Assembly (NCBI GenBank): GCA_024509875.1
Contig: JAMPIV010021215.1
Location: forward strand, 310,001-374,000
DNA from: Oreohelix idahoensis
Taxonomy: Eukaryota > Mollusca > Gastropoda > Stylommatophora > Oreohelicidae
DNA: 64,000 nucleotides
Reading direction: 5' to 3'
This document shows positions 1 through 10,710 of this stretch, one piece after another; the first letter of the stretch is position 1; every line of letters begins with the position of its first letter. Both the position numbers and the translations under genes were made by a program. The notes beneath the pieces are model-generated. The model was not told the origin of the DNA. It did no database searches and saw nothing but the letters and a program-made list of their open reading frames with translations.

Positions 1-310
1 AGATGGGAAAAGCTGCTAGGTCACATTGCATTCCAGTAGAGACCATATGAAAAGAAAAGACTGAAAAGAACAGTTGGGCGACAGCAGCTGAGATTCAAAG
101 ATGTGTGCAAGAGAGACATGAGGGCACTGGACATAAATCCAGCAACCTGGGAGGATGAAGCTGCCGATTGCACCAAGTGGCGATGCTCTCTACAGTGCCA
201 CCTCAGATTGGGCGAAAAGAAGTTCTCATGGCAAGCAGAAGAGAGGAGAAATCTTGAAAGAAACACCAGGAAAATAAGCAGCTTAGGGCTGTCACCTCAG
301 GGGTGCATTC
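1..310 (+). pseudogene. LINE C-terminal tail, 5'-truncated by window edge
   Basis: The plus strand encodes the basic C-terminal tail seen at the end of many non-LTR retrotransposon polyproteins: a QQLRFKDVCKRDMRALDI block (about 83-135), then a WEDEAADCTKWR block (149-185). One in-frame stop (37-39) lies upstream, so the copy is dead. It ends in an ATT-rich tract near 334-351, as expected at a LINE 3' end. RT and endonuclease would lie left of the window. The family is not matched elsewhere in the window. Confidence 0.6.
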
Positions 311-384
311 CCATAGTTACGACTGAAGGGGCTATTATTATTGTTATTATTAGAGACCATCAAAATAGACACTGAGACCTCTGC

Positions 385-1163
385 AGAGGTACTACTACAA
401 ACTACTCGGTAAAGTCTGGGAGAGGCACGAAATACCAGCAGACTGGAAAGAAGGATACCTAGTGAGATTGGTAAAGAAGTGCACAAACTAAAAGGTAAAC
501 GTAGTCCCATAGCAGATACTGCCACAGGGGAGTGAAGTGTTAGAGACTTCACCATACTAGGTCCAGCGTCGAGACGTAGGGTGACCAGTTCCCTTCCTCG
601 ATGCACGAATTGTGGAGGAATAATATTATCAGTGCCAGAAAAAATATTAAACAGGATCATTCTTGAGATAGGCCATGTACAGCTGAGGAAAGAACAAGCA
701 AGTTTTTAACAAAATAGATCCTGCATAGACCATATAGTCACCCTGCTCTAACAGCTTGGAATGAAACTCAACATTTTACAGTGTAGAGAATTGCTCTAGA
801 AACTGATGAGGCATTATGAAGTTCCCCTGTAAGCTCATTAACCTAATTTTTAAAAAAAAGAACATGAAATGCATAATTCTCCATGAAGGACAACTTATAG
901 AGCCCTTTGAGGGAAGACATGGAGTGTGGCAAGTATACCTTTAGTCACCATTTATCTTCCTGCTGGATTATGAAAACAACATCAAGAGAAATGGAATTAA
1001 ATGGAAAAACAGCTTGTCGATCTAGATTTTTTCAATGATCTAACCCTTCTGTATCATGACTGTGACTGATGCAAGACAAAATGAGGCTACTAGATGAGAG
1101 GTCATAGTAGTTAGGTCTTACAGAGAAACGGTAAAGATAATGAGAATAAATGCAATAAATGAT
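385..1163 (+). pseudogene. LINE-B reverse transcriptase, 5' half (interrupted copy)
   Basis: This is a degenerate RT of a non-LTR element, readable only across several frames. It shows the thumb-proximal KLLGKVWERHEIPADWKEGYL block near 395-465, an LSVPEKILNRIIL block near 625-660, the KLMRHYEVP block near 797-825, and an HEGQLIEPFE block near 880-910. It stops at about 1163 in a KIMRINA segment, and the frame resumes at about 2556. The intervening 1.4 kb is a different LINE. The better-preserved LINE-B copy at 53986-55214 carries the same blocks. No endonuclease is visible. It is a dead fragment. Confidence 0.6.
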
Positions 1164-1165
1164 CG

Positions 1166-2553
1166 CTGATTGCACTGTGACATGGTACAAATAATCATAA
1201 AGAAGTGCAAGTGCAATCTCACAGTGCTAAAAGCAATGGCTGATGCAAATCTGGAGCAGAGACTTCTTTTTTTTTTTCGTTCGCCCGCTAATACTCGAGG
1301 CGAAATCTCAGGTTATTATTTTATGTCTAACCTGACATTGATTTTACGTGAGTATCCCTTTATTTCTTGTACAGAGACATGTGTCCCTCGCCATTCAGGC
1401 AAATACTCGCCGATTTCGGAGGTACCCATTGCAGCTGGGTCGGCTCAGGAGCCGCCAGTCCCTGGTCGACGACACTCCTTCAAATGTCCTCGCCAGGTCT
1501 CGAGTTAATCCAGTCCAAATCCCGGTCGACGAAAAATCCTGTATCACCCGGTCGCCAGAGCGGTGTTGTAACCACTACGCTAGCGCGGCTCCCAAACTGT
1601 TTCTCTTGTATTATCAGCTAGTAATGTCAGTAATTGATTATAGGCTGGGAATACTCACTTTGTCATGGTCACAATGTGAATGACTGGAACGCATTCAAAA
1701 TGAATGAATGCATATAATCTTGGGCTGTATGTAAGAAACACCCATTATGATAATAAGGTACATGCTTGGACTTCTGTTGATAAAATCCAGACACGTGATG
1801 GCCCAGGCAAAAGCCTATATGTGCATACCTACAGATAAAAGACACCCACTGCCTGGGAATATAGCTAACATCAAAGGAGCAAGAATAAAGAGAGGGATGT
1901 CATGGATGGCACAGGCAGAGGCAATGATCATCACAGCTTAAAAAATATTCAAGGGGGACAGAATTGGACAAACTGCCAGCAAGTCATCATCAGCCTTGGT
2001 AGGGAGTGTAAAGACTGGTGCAATGGGAAAGCAGAACTGGAAATCAATAAATCCTCATGACAGAGGCAACTTCTGTAGCCCTCAGGTGGCTGTCTGAAAC
2101 TGCATTAACCAGGGCAGTTATTGTGTCTGACTTACAGCCCAAGCTTCAGACCATCCAAAATGGATGGATATGACACGTGGGAAGCATAAACATAGTACGT
2201 TCTCAAACCTTCTGAAACTGGTGTGGATCTACTATCCTTTTCATGCAGGAGTACATGGTAGTTTGAGAGCTGGCAGACTAGCCTTAAAAGCACCCATAGT
2301 AGGGATACTGGCTATGGATAAGGAAAAGATAATAAGGACAATTAATGTTAGAGAATGACATTGCAAACAATGAGTCAACATGACACACACAGCTGGAATC
2401 ATATGCAAAATTAGCAGGGATCGATTTTTAGTGCAGATGAGTCAGGCTTGTATAAATCTAGCACACTACAGAAACAATCAGCATTCATACCCTTCAACTT
2501 TTGCTGAGGGAGACTGATCACCTATGTGTTTACCCTGAGGACAATGATGTTGA
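1166..2553 (+). mobile_element. LINE-C fragment inserted into LINE-B
   Basis: This piece begins in the C-terminal RT region (an IIIKKCKCNL block near 1190, matching LQKCNRGLAVL-type sequence in the longer LINE-C copy at 58836-61090). It runs through the YHQLVMSVI-type block near 1610-1640 into RNase H remnants: IVSDLQPKLQ near 2120-2150 and HAGVHGSLRAGRLALKAP near 2245-2295. It is full of stops and is cut by a tRNA-derived SINE at 1265-1592. It sits between the two halves of a LINE-B copy, so it inserted later than LINE-B. Borders are good to about 10 bp. Confidence 0.6.
1265..1592 (-). mobile_element. tRNA-derived SINE (SINE-T1) inside LINE-C
   Basis: Read on the minus strand, the repeat starts with GGGAGCCGCGCT followed by an A-box-like TAGCGTAGTGG (about 1570-1592). 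It continues with a GC-rich body and ends in a poly(A) run, the T-run at 1265-1277 on the plus strand. The same GGGAGCCGCGCT head starts the SINE at 17730. The insertion splits LINE-C between its CAGAGACT and TGTTTCTC segments. The B box is degenerate (around GGGTGATACAGGA). The central part could be one of the conserved SINE core domains, but I cannot assign which. Confidence 0.6.
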
Positions 2554-2555
2554 TT

Positions 2556-2925
2556 TTGAACACCATTAATAATAAAAATTAATTGGGAGATGCATCTCTA
2601 CAAGATGTAGAATCATACCTAAGCAGCAATGTAAACAAAGTTGGAAACAGACAATGCTGTTAAAATTAGAATTCAAAAGGCAAGAGGAGCTTTTATTGCA
2701 TCAGGAAATATACAGAAATCAAGTCTGACACCAAAAAAGAATCATCAACTCGAATATTAGATTGTTTTGTTGTATGACTCTGAAACATGAAGAACAACAA
2801 AAATAACAATGAGAAAGTCAAAGACTTTCAAAATGAGTGCCTGTGCAGAAGAGAAGGATTGAAATAGCATGACAAGATCAGTAATGTGGAACTAATTGAA
2901 AGAACCAGATTTTTTTAAAAAATAT
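2556..2925 (+). pseudogene. LINE-B, second half of the interrupted copy
   Basis: This resumes LINE-B after the LINE-C insertion: a LQDVESYLSSNVNKVG block (about 2605-2650), then remnants of KIRIQKARGAF, of the KSDTKKRI segment near 2725, and of a LLYDSET-like segment near 2770. The same blocks occur in order in the LINE-B copy at 53986-55214 (DVESYTYLGSNIDKVGG). Stops and frameshifts are frequent. The two halves of one copy on either side of 1166-2553 show the order of insertion. Confidence 0.55.
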
Positions 2926-2945
2926 ATTAATGAAGATAAACAGAA

Positions 2946-2983
2946 ATCCCGTTCAACCTCTGATGGGTTATAATTAGGATATA
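2946..2983 (+). repeat. Short interspersed motif, copy 1
   Basis: A roughly 38-bp motif beginning ATCCCGTTCAACCT and ending TAATTAGGATA. Recognisable copies lie at 6809-6838 (plus), 13264-13293 (minus) and 43351-43389 (minus). The minus-strand copies sit inside repeat Y. Its ends are a short inverted match (TATCC/GGATA). Confidence 0.45.
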
Positions 2984-3284
2984 TATTGTTTTCAATTTCA
3001 AATAATATGAACAACTGCCGACATGAGAAAGTGGCATCACATTTGAAAATAGGGATACTCACAATTGTGCTTAGGCCTATACGTTAAATAGAAAAATAAA
3101 AAACAAACAAACAAACAAACAAAATCAAGAAGAAACTATGAACAAGAAAATATTAAAGTGGAGGGGTGTATAGGCCTGGTGGTTCTAGTTATATAACAGA
3201 CTTTACCAGATATTTAATTGACTTTCATCTGTTTAAAGTCACATGCATTGTAAGAACAGCATCAGACCTTCACATTCCCAGCCA

Positions 3285-3990
3285 CTATATATTAACATGT
3301 GTTCGTGTTAAATATTGTTTGACTATATTATGCAGTTCCCTAGGTCTGTCTATTCTCAACACCTCCTCTATATTTATAGGTAAGTTGGATGCCTGCAAAT
3401 AATCCAATATTGGTATTCTCATTTGGTCATACCTCTTACACTTTAACAAGAAATGTTCTATATTATTGTCTTGAAGACATCCTGCACAGTAAGGTTCTTC
3501 TATTCTGAAATAGCCTTTTCCCAGCTGTAGTCTGAGAAGTTTCTTATTACTGGGAATTTTCAATTCCCTAGATATCTGACATTTTCTTGTTGGAGCCCTG
3601 AACATCTTATATGCATGTCTTCCTTTCAGACTTTTATCCCACTCTGCTTTCCATTCATCTGTTATTAAATCTTTAATTAAGCTCTTAATTTGAGATTTAC
3701 TCATCCCTACATTTATTAGATTTTTATCAGATCTACCTTTCTTGGCTTCTTTATCTGCCTTTTCATTTCCTTCTATGCCAACATGTGAAGGTATCCAAGC
3801 AATTAATACTGAACATCCTCTGGAATATAAGTATGTAGTAACCAGAAAAATCTCCTCTGCTATATCAGGTCTACTACATTCTCGTAAGTTTCTAAGTGCT
3901 TTAATTGTTGAAAGAGAGTCAGTTAAAACTGTTAATTTTTTGGGAGGGTTATTAGAGAATATTTCTAGTGCTTTTAGTATTGCCACCATC
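3285..3990 (-). pseudogene. LINE-D C-terminal RNase H and zinc-binding tail
   Basis: An open frame on the minus strand encodes the end of a non-LTR polyprotein. It has an RNase H domain with the catalytic-type E (EMVAILKALEIF), D (LTDSLSTIKAL) and the IPSHVGIEGNEKADKEAK block, followed by a linker and a CAGCLQDNNIEHFLLKC zinc-finger-like motif (C-x2-C-x7-H-x4-C). It ends in RTHVNI and a stop. The N-terminal RT is missing: a LINE-B tail abuts it near 3985. RNase H places it in the I, Jockey or related LINE groups. A second LINE-D piece lies at 42197-43027. The domain is open here but is a truncated fragment. Confidence 0.75.
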
Positions 3991-4140
3991 TCTAAAAAGA
4001 ACCAGATAAATATCAGTAGAACAAGATGTAATGATAAGAAGTTGGTGTTAGATAGAAACATTGAGAAAACCAGTTGGTAACATTACTAGGTAGTCTTTGT
4101 TCTAGAATCAAGTGGGTAAGAGAAGTAGAGGAAGACCCCC
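3985..4140 (+). pseudogene. LINE-B C-terminal tail fragment
   Basis: The plus strand carries a shifted version of the LINE-B tail: ISVEQ-like sequence, then an IETLRKPVGNITR-like block and a GKRSRGRP-like end (about 4005-4135). The same order occurs at 13325-13540, 46050-46355 and 53986-54300. It abuts the RNase H of LINE-D near 3985, which suggests that it truncated LINE-D. It is heavily decayed. Confidence 0.5.
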
Positions 4141-4830
4141 CCCAAAAAAAAAAAACACAAGGGGAGATAATAAATATTTTCAGTGAGGCGAAATGTGCAG
4201 TCTATTTTTTTTTTATATTTCTCCTGTTTGTTTTGTCTATCATCTGAAGCCTTTTTTTTTCGAGGCATGGTTAAAGACTAATAAGGATATTGGAAGTGTT
4301 AGTTTCATATTATATATGGGTTGCACCTCCTTTCTGTTGTGCTTCAAAACCCGTTTTCTACAGTATTTTATTTTTTCCACAGTGTGTATTTCAATTACAC
4401 ATTGAAGTAACCTTATGGTATCTTCTACAGATTGATCTGAGAAAACAACTATTTATAAAGAAAATGTGTACCAAATCTTTGTCCACACTTACAATTTTAA
4501 AACAAACGTCTAATAATAAATATATGATTTAATGTGAAGTGACTTTCGTAATCATATTTAGTATGTTTTTTTTCAAGTCTGCAGTTTTAAACTTAGCAAA
4601 TGCATTTAAAGAACAAAAGGCATAGTATCTGCAGACTTCTTGAAGTTGATCCTTGACATAAAGAGGCTGAGTTTGATATCTGAAGGCCTTAAACCTCATG
4701 ACTATAGATTTCATAGATCAGTGTGGATTCCCCTCTTTATTCTTGCTCCCTTGACGTCCACTATGTTCTCATGCGTGGGGGGTGTGGTGCCTTTTGTCTG
4801 TGGTTATTCCCATGCTGGCTTTTGACTAGG
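4141..4830. other. No recognisable gene
   Basis: AT-rich sequence with several A and T runs (4140-4160, 4205-4215, 4250-4262). I see no supported coding region, inverted repeat or match to the other repeats in this window. Confidence 0.4.
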
Positions 4831-6600
4831 CCATTGCATATCTGAATCTAATCGACAGCAATGCAAGAATGTACCGCATCGTCACAATGGGGACATCTCA
4901 AGTACAGCCTAAGACTGTATGCATCCTTTCATTTTGAATGTGTTCCAGTCATTCACATTGTGATATTGACAGTGTGAGTATTCCCAGACCATACTCGATT
5001 ACTGACATGACTAACTGATGATACAGGAGAAACAGTAGTCTCTGCTCCTGGTGCGCTATGGCCATTGTTTTTAGGGCTGCGAGACCTCTCTTGCAATTCT
5101 GTATGATAAGATCAATTACATAATAGTACAATAGCTCCACGATCAAATGTTACTCCAAGGTATTTCAGCTTCTCTTGCCTTTAAATTTTCAACCCCCTGA
5201 GAATAATGTCTTGAAGATCTGCTTTCAATATAGAGTTGTTCAAGGAGCGCCCCAGCACACAGGCTTTGTTGAGACTGACCTTGGAGCTGGTTTCCTTGCA
5301 CTATTTAGAAACCACCTGAAGAGTTTCATGTATGCTTTTGGCTATTTCTTGCCTATCTGAGCCAGTCCTGTGAATGAGTAAGTCATCGGCAAAAGTTAAT
5401 CTTCGTTTCAGACCTGTTGGTTGAATTGCAGTATTTTTGTTGTTGTTGTTGCTGTATTGATGTTAAAAAGCACAGGTGACAGTGGAGAACCCTGGGGTAG
5501 TCCCGGGCAAATGAGCATTGGTTATGACATCCATGTTCTCAAACGAAATGCAACTGATCTCTTTCTTAAGGCAGCTGCTATCCATCTTGCTAGCCAAGGG
5601 TTTACACCACATGCCATTTCACAGTCCATTAAGGTTGCAAAGTCCACACTACTGAAAGCATCCTCTAGGTCAATTGCCACAGTCACAGTTTCTCTTTTAC
5701 CCTGGAATCCCTCATACAATATCATATGCAAATGTTCCAGCATTACCCCATGTTGCTTTCATGGACCTATAACTAACCAGGGTATCAGCAAAGATGTGTG
5801 CATTTTTGACGTGTCTCGCAACTATCTTTTCAAGTAAACATTCTGTAGTGTGATATTTCGATAGCTGCTAGGCAGTGTGGGGGCTTTACCAGATTTTGGC
5901 CCATAGGTAACTTGCTAGCCAGTCTTCCAGCACCTCAGCGTTCTGTATGCTGATGTTGAAATCCCTCACCACATTCATAATGCCTGTGTCATCCAGCTTG
6001 TTTTATGTGTTGGTACTGTACACCATCAGGACCCAGGGCAGAGTTTCTACTGGTTTCTAAAGTGTACACAACATCTTCTTCAGATATTTCTTCTTTTTTA
6101 TTTTTCGCCTTCGTAAACTCTCAGATGTCTACTTGAATATTTTCAAAGAAAGCTTGAGGCTTTTTGTATCTCTATAGAGTTGTACTAGGGACAGTGCTGG
6201 TGACGGTCATATGTGCTTTCTCTGTTGCTCATATGAGGCCTCTTATGTCATTTTCCAAAATACAGTCCTTAATTTTAAGACAGGCATCTTTGTTGCCTTT
6301 ATCTGTTTGGGCCATATATCAATTGAATAATGCTCATCCCTTCTCTTCATCCATCTGCAGGCTTATTCCTGTCGAGCTCTTAATGTTATGGATAGGTTGG
6401 CTTGAATTTTTCCTAGTCGTCCTTTGGTGTTAGGACCAGAATTTATGTAGAGCTTTTTCCTTGCCCACGTGTGTCACAAAGGCCTCCCATACTTTATCTT
6501 TGACCTCCTTCACCAAGCTTTTAAACCTATTAATGGCTTGCTTTAAAGCAAGTCGGTTCTTGTGTCTTTGTTCACCCATTTTGAAATTCAATGACCACAC
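4830..6600 (-). pseudogene. LINE-C fragment: endonuclease-RT linker, RT and C-terminal region
   Basis: This is a long antisense LINE-C piece. On the minus strand, from high to low coordinates, it shows linker sequence (GKEKLYINSGPNTK near 6440-6480). The RT palm follows, with AIDLEDAFSSVDFATLMDCE (about 5610-5675), ARWIAAALRKRSVAFRLRTW (about 5530-5590), remnants of a PGLPQGSPLSPVLFNI block near 5470-5515, and sequence around the catalytic FADD position near 5380-5400 that is no longer intact. Last is the LFLLYHQLVMSVIEYGLGIL block (about 4980-5040). Stops and indels occur throughout. The same protein blocks occur on the plus strand at 58836-59800. The RT would act in target-primed reverse transcription; this copy cannot. 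Confidence 0.7.
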
Positions 6601-6616
6601 CGGCTTCAGTACATTT

Positions 6617-6960
6617 GCCCGCGCGGGGTTAGTCTATTTCGCAGGTAGGGGTGGCGGGTTAGTCTATTATGCATTTTCGCAGGTAGGGGTGGCAGCATGG
6701 CTTATGAATGTATTAAGCATAGAAAGACAGCATGGCACATTTTTCAGCATGGCACATTTTGTATTTTTTTTTTAAATGTAAAATTTTTGCCTCGTCTTGG
6801 CGAGGCGCATCCCGTTCAACCTAGTCAGTTATATTAGGGCGCATGTCCAAATATAAAAGACCCTTAGGTCTAAGGAACGTCGTTAAGCCGTAGCAAAACA
6901 TGCTATGTTTTATACAGTGGATAGCATGGCACATGAATGTATTAAGCATAGAAAGAAATG
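6617..6960. repeat. Short direct and tandem repeats
   Basis: GGTTAGTCTATT and GCAGGTAGGGGTGGC each occur twice in tandem between 6626 and 6692. A unit of about 35 bp (ATGAATGTATTAAGCAT with flanks) occurs at 6695-6731 and again at 6923-6957, and AGCATGGCACA occurs several times. The second short-motif copy (6809-6838) lies between them. No coding sequence is supported from 6600 to 7190; there is a G18-type homopolymer at about 7144-7161. Confidence 0.5.
6809..6838 (+). repeat. Short interspersed motif, copy 2
   Basis: Diverged copy of the motif at 2946: ATCCCGTTCAACCT is exact, and the second half is shortened. Confidence 0.35.
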
Positions 6961-7189
6961 TAAAGAGCGGTACAGGTGGACTTTTGCATGCGTATTTGAA
7001 GGTCTATGCTACTTTGCGATCTGTAGGGCAGTGATGATAAAGATATATGACCTCTTTTCATGTCTCTTTTTGAATAATTTCAACGATTTAATGTGTAGTT
7101 CTTGAAATTGTCTTGTTAAGATGATTGTCAATAAAAAAAAATTTGGGGGGGGGGGGGGGGGAAAGAGACAACAAGACTATTCATCATCA

Positions 7190-7570
7190 TCAGACATATC
7201 AATATCTTAGATCGGCTGCAATGGATTTCAGGCGTCTTCTGCCTTTTCTCTTGATATTGTGATGGACTCTTTCTTGTCCATCTCTTGATGTTACATTTCC
7301 ACTAATAGCACTGTCTTCCTCTTGCACGTTTGCCTTTAACTCCGCCTTCTATTATGGTCTTTAGTAAGGTGCTGTGTCTTAAGGCCAACATATTTTTTAC
7401 TGTCTAATGTTAACCTCCGTCATTAATTATCTTTTCATTCCTAGGTTGTCAGTGACCTCTTTATTTGTTTTCCTCTCTATCCATGAGACGCACCCCACTC
7501 TTCTATATATCCCCATCTCAAATGCCTCAATTCTTTCCTCTAACTGCTTGTTCATTCTCCATGTTTCTAA
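7190..7570 (-). pseudogene. LINE-G C-terminal tail
   Basis: The minus strand encodes SLETWRMNKQLEERIEAFEM, then YRRVGCVSWIERKTNKEV (about 7450-7565). This matches the well-known LINE pattern of a C-terminal CETW block, an ERIDAFEMW-type helix and an ISWxDRxTNxEV block. A basic KGKRARGRQ-like stretch follows (near 7310-7345), as at the end of these polyproteins. It is a truncated, frameshifted fragment. Confidence 0.6.
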
Positions 7571-7900
7571 ACTACACAATGATGAAGAATATATGTAGCA
7601 CTTGATGATTCTCGAGGGTATTACCAGGCTACAACGTCTTGTATACTTTGACATGCATCCTAATATTAGCGGGTCTGAATGCACACAGGGAAACTTTTGT
7701 CAAAGTTTAATGGTGAGCGCCTTTTCAAAGCTAGGCAAACTTTACTTAACATGGATAATTAAAAAATTAGTAAAATGGAGAAAGAATGAAACTAATAAAA
7801 AAACAAACTCAAAGAAAAGTAAAACGAGACAAGAGAGATAGAGTCAACACATTAAAAAAAAAAAAAGCGATGTATGACAAATTTCAAAATGTTGAACAGG
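7571..7900. other. No recognisable gene
   Basis: AT-rich, with A-runs at 7799-7820 and 7853-7866. No supported feature. Confidence 0.35.
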
Positions 7901-7902
7901 TG

Positions 7903-8072
7903 ACTAGAGCTGTGGTTCCCAAACCGTGGTCAGCGGACAACTTACGGTCCACGGCAAATTTTCAGGTGGTTCGCAGCTGCGTTATCGATTTGGTATTAAG
8001 TGTTTTGATTTTGCTCTGATCCTCCCTACGTTTTTAGTGCTATAAAAACAAAAGACAGAAACCGTTTGCAAG
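7903..8072. repeat. hAT-terminus-like sequence
   Basis: Begins GCTGTGGTTCCCAAACCGTGGTC. The CAG-x-GTGGTTCCCAAAC pattern is a recurring type of hAT or hAT-MITE end. No matching opposite end was found, so this may be a solo remnant. It sits directly outside the hAT-1 element. Confidence 0.35.
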
Positions 8073-9642
8073 CTGGGCCGGATTAAGCTAGTACGGGGTC
8101 TGTAGCACATGTCAAGAAAGGGGCCTTATATTTAAAAAAAAAACACAATAAAACAACACAAATATATTTTAACACATACATTTTTAATTTGCATAGTAAT
8201 TATCATTATCAAAAGTAACAACACAGTCAACATTATTGTTTAAATATTAATGTTTCTACATTTAGCATGAACAAATTTGTTGATGATATAGGATGTATCA
8301 ATTTCACGCAGAAGTTTATGTTCAATGCTCATTAGTGTGAGATTGTTCAATCTCTTTTGACCCATGGTGCTCCTTAGTTCATGTTTAATAAGTTTCAGTT
8401 TTGAAAATGATTGTTCTCCACTGCAGTTGGTTACCATTCGTGACAAATAGATGCGCAAGGCGATTTCTACATTTGGAAAACAAGACTCCAAAGAATTGTC
8501 AATTATCCAACGGTAAAACTGTAACTTTACAAGGTCTAGATAAGTGCCAATATGAGAAGCCAGATCAGTTTTCAACAGTTCTGTAAACTGCACAAGTTCT
8601 TCACAAAGACTTTCTTCCAGATCTTCCGGATATGATTTAATAAGATTCGATGATCTCGTTACCACCTCTTCAGGTGTAAACGACTGTAACTGACGAAGGA
8701 ATCCAAATACATCATTCAACTTTTGATAAGCTTTCTGGCGTTTTGACAAGGTAGAGAGCAAGCTATCAATAAGGACAAGAAATGTTCAGCTTTTAAACTG
8801 CTGAGAAGGCGTTTGAGATTCATCAAGTGTGCTGGAACCACTGAAATCATCATACTCTCGATTTCGTTTGTGTTTTCTTCGAGTTTGTTCTTGATAATGT
8901 TCACACTCAGTCACATCCTTGGCCTTTTGCTCTATGTCTGCAAAAGTAGACCGCATAGCTTGAATACACCCCCGAAGGGATTCATAGAGTGCACAAGCTG
9001 TATTCAAATCTTGGTCAGAAGATTGCAAAGAAGCACTGGTCATTTGAAAATGCTGTGATACTTGATCCCACAGTATGATCATTATTCCTGTTTCTAACTT
9101 CATCATGGTTGAAAGTAGACCACGAGCCTGTTGACGACACTCTGCCTTCTGATCATTGTTATCTGAAATATCATCCAAGACTTGTTTTATTGCAGAAAAG
9201 CTGTGTAAAAGTGCGTTTGTTGCATCTGCCCGAGCGGACCACCTGGTATCTGACAGTCTTTTCACAAAGGGCAAATGGGACTTATTATGAGTACCGCCAG
9301 CACATAATGCAGTAGAAAGGAGACCCCACCGGTAGGTAGAAGCAGAAAAGAAGGTGTAAAGGCTTTCAACAAATCCAAAGAAAATGACTGCTTCCGTCCG
9401 CAAACAGTTAAGATAAAAATAATGAAGAGTCACACTAAGTCACCCTCTTATGCTCTTTCTCTCACAATTTCGTGATACCAAATGAAAAGGCGCTAAAGAT
9501 GGCATAAATCACAAGACCATTGGTTTAACACTAGTATTAGAAGATGACCAAAAAATTATGTACATATTTATTGGCGCGGGGCCCCAAAAGGCGCGGGGCT
9601 CGAAGCATATGCTACTTTTGCTACTACGTTAATCCGGCTCTG
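8073..9642 (-). mobile_element. hAT-1, internally deleted DNA transposon
   Basis: The ends are inverted relatives of each other: CTGGGCCGGATTAA at 8073-8086 and, at the other side, TTAATCCGGCTCTG at 9629-9642, with further partial match inward. The minus-strand transposase remnant lies between. Only about 200 bp separate its start from the right end, so the N-terminal half of a normal hAT transposase has been deleted. A perfect 8-bp target duplication is not visible (TTTGCAAG versus ATTGTGTC), so the borders may be a few bases off or the duplication has decayed. Confidence 0.55.
8240..9433 (-). pseudogene. hAT transposase, C-terminal half (ZMYM1-like type)
   Basis: About 397 codons in one frame with a single internal TGA near 8784-8788. 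The N-terminal part holds the conserved LSDTRWSARADA block (about 9220-9255), and a helical middle follows. The C-terminal part is the hAT dimerisation domain: NVEIALRIYLSRMVTNCSGE, then SFSKLKLIKHELRSTMGQKR and LTLMSIEHKLL (about 8290-8470). hAT transposases cut and paste by a DDE mechanism, with the C-terminal domain packing the dimer. The first catalytic residues and the BED-type DNA-binding part are absent. Apart from the one stop, the frame is clean for its length, which suggests loss of function not long ago, or constraint. Confidence 0.75.
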
Positions 9643-9699
9643 ATTGTGTCAATATTTTACAAGGATCAGTGCGTAGCGAGGGGATCCCCCCCTCCCCAC

Positions 9700-9873
9700 C
9701 CAGCCCTCTCCACCCAGCGGCAAAAACAAATAAAGGATTTCTTGCCAGGGTACAGTTTTGTTGGTTTTGTGGGCCCTAAACAGGACTGTGGTGCAGTTTT
9801 GAGGGCCCTAAACAGGACCGTGGTGCAGTTTTGTGGGTTTTGTGGGCCCTAAAAAGGACCATGGTGCAGTTTT
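9700..9873. repeat. Minisatellite, about 38-bp unit
   Basis: The string GGGCCCTAAACAGGAC, then a GTGGTGCAGTTTTG block, is repeated three times with small changes between about 9750 and 9872. The third unit has an extra GTTTTGTGG stretch. It directly precedes the gypsy protease remnant. Confidence 0.7.
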
Positions 9874-10340
9874 ATGGGCCCAACAAAGACACAATACCCA
9901 GCACAGTTTCTTCAGAGGTCGTCCAATGCAGGGAAACGGATTTGGCATGCGTTAGGAGGGATCTCTAGCCGTGTCCGAAGCAGGGGTAGCAACAACAAAA
10001 GCTCCAACCATAGGTCCCATATACAACATGAAAAGCTAGGAAAACTGAATGAACTCCACACAATAACAAAAGAACCACCATTAGTTCACAATAATAGCAC
10101 TCAAAATGAAGTCACCATACATCCCGACCCAAGTTCCTGTCTAATCACCATTGAGAACAGGAATTACAGAGCACTCATACATACAGGAGCATCTGTAAGC
10201 CTCATAAGGGAACAACTTTATAAGCAAATAAAGAAATACGCACAGTTCCAGCATTCCAGAACATATATGGCCTCTGTAACTGGGGAAGAATTGAAATCCT
10301 TAGGCATTGCCCATGTCACATTTAAGATTGGCAGCCAATT
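9874..10340 (+). pseudogene. Gypsy-type aspartic protease, N-terminal part
   Basis: The frame gives basic gag-end sequence and then a retropepsin-like fold start: CLITIENRNYRALI followed by HTGASVSLIREQLY (about 10135-10215). In retroviral-type proteases the catalytic motif is DTG or DSG; here the Asp codon reads His, so the active site is lost. The frame breaks off after TFKIGSQFF at about 10340. The protease resumes at 13541 with FVITRG and the FILGRDFL block. Everything between is later insertion. Confidence 0.65.
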
Positions 10341-10342
10341 TT

Positions 10343-10491
10343 TTAATTTTTTATTGTTAGTTTGTTTCTTGCAAAGGGGAGGTCATACACAAAAACATTC
10401 ACACAAATTTGGTTTTGATTTACTTTATTTGGACTGACTGAAAAAGGGAGGGGGGGGGGGGGGAAAGAGAAAGTATTATATTTGAGTATTA
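10343..10491 (+). repeat. Repeat Y, left part (split by hAT-2)
   Basis: T-rich start, then GATTTACTTTATTTGGACTG, a G-run (10448-10463) and ...GAGTATTA. The same order, TTTACTCTTTTTGGACTGAG and so on, occurs at 43180-43430. The right part resumes at 13224 after hAT-2. Confidence 0.5.
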
Positions 10492-10710
10492 CATACCTGT
10501 GAACCTCCTGAGACAAAAATCTGTACGCCAGACCAAAAAAATCCTTACAAACACCCAAAAATCCTTACGCAAAAAATATATTAATAAATTATACGCAATA
10601 CAGTTTTAAAATGAGAAATGACATATACAAATCTATTAGCATTTGAATTATTGTGATATAAAACATGCTAATAGTCTCAAACTGTTCTTTACATATAAAA
10701 AACTTAGTGA

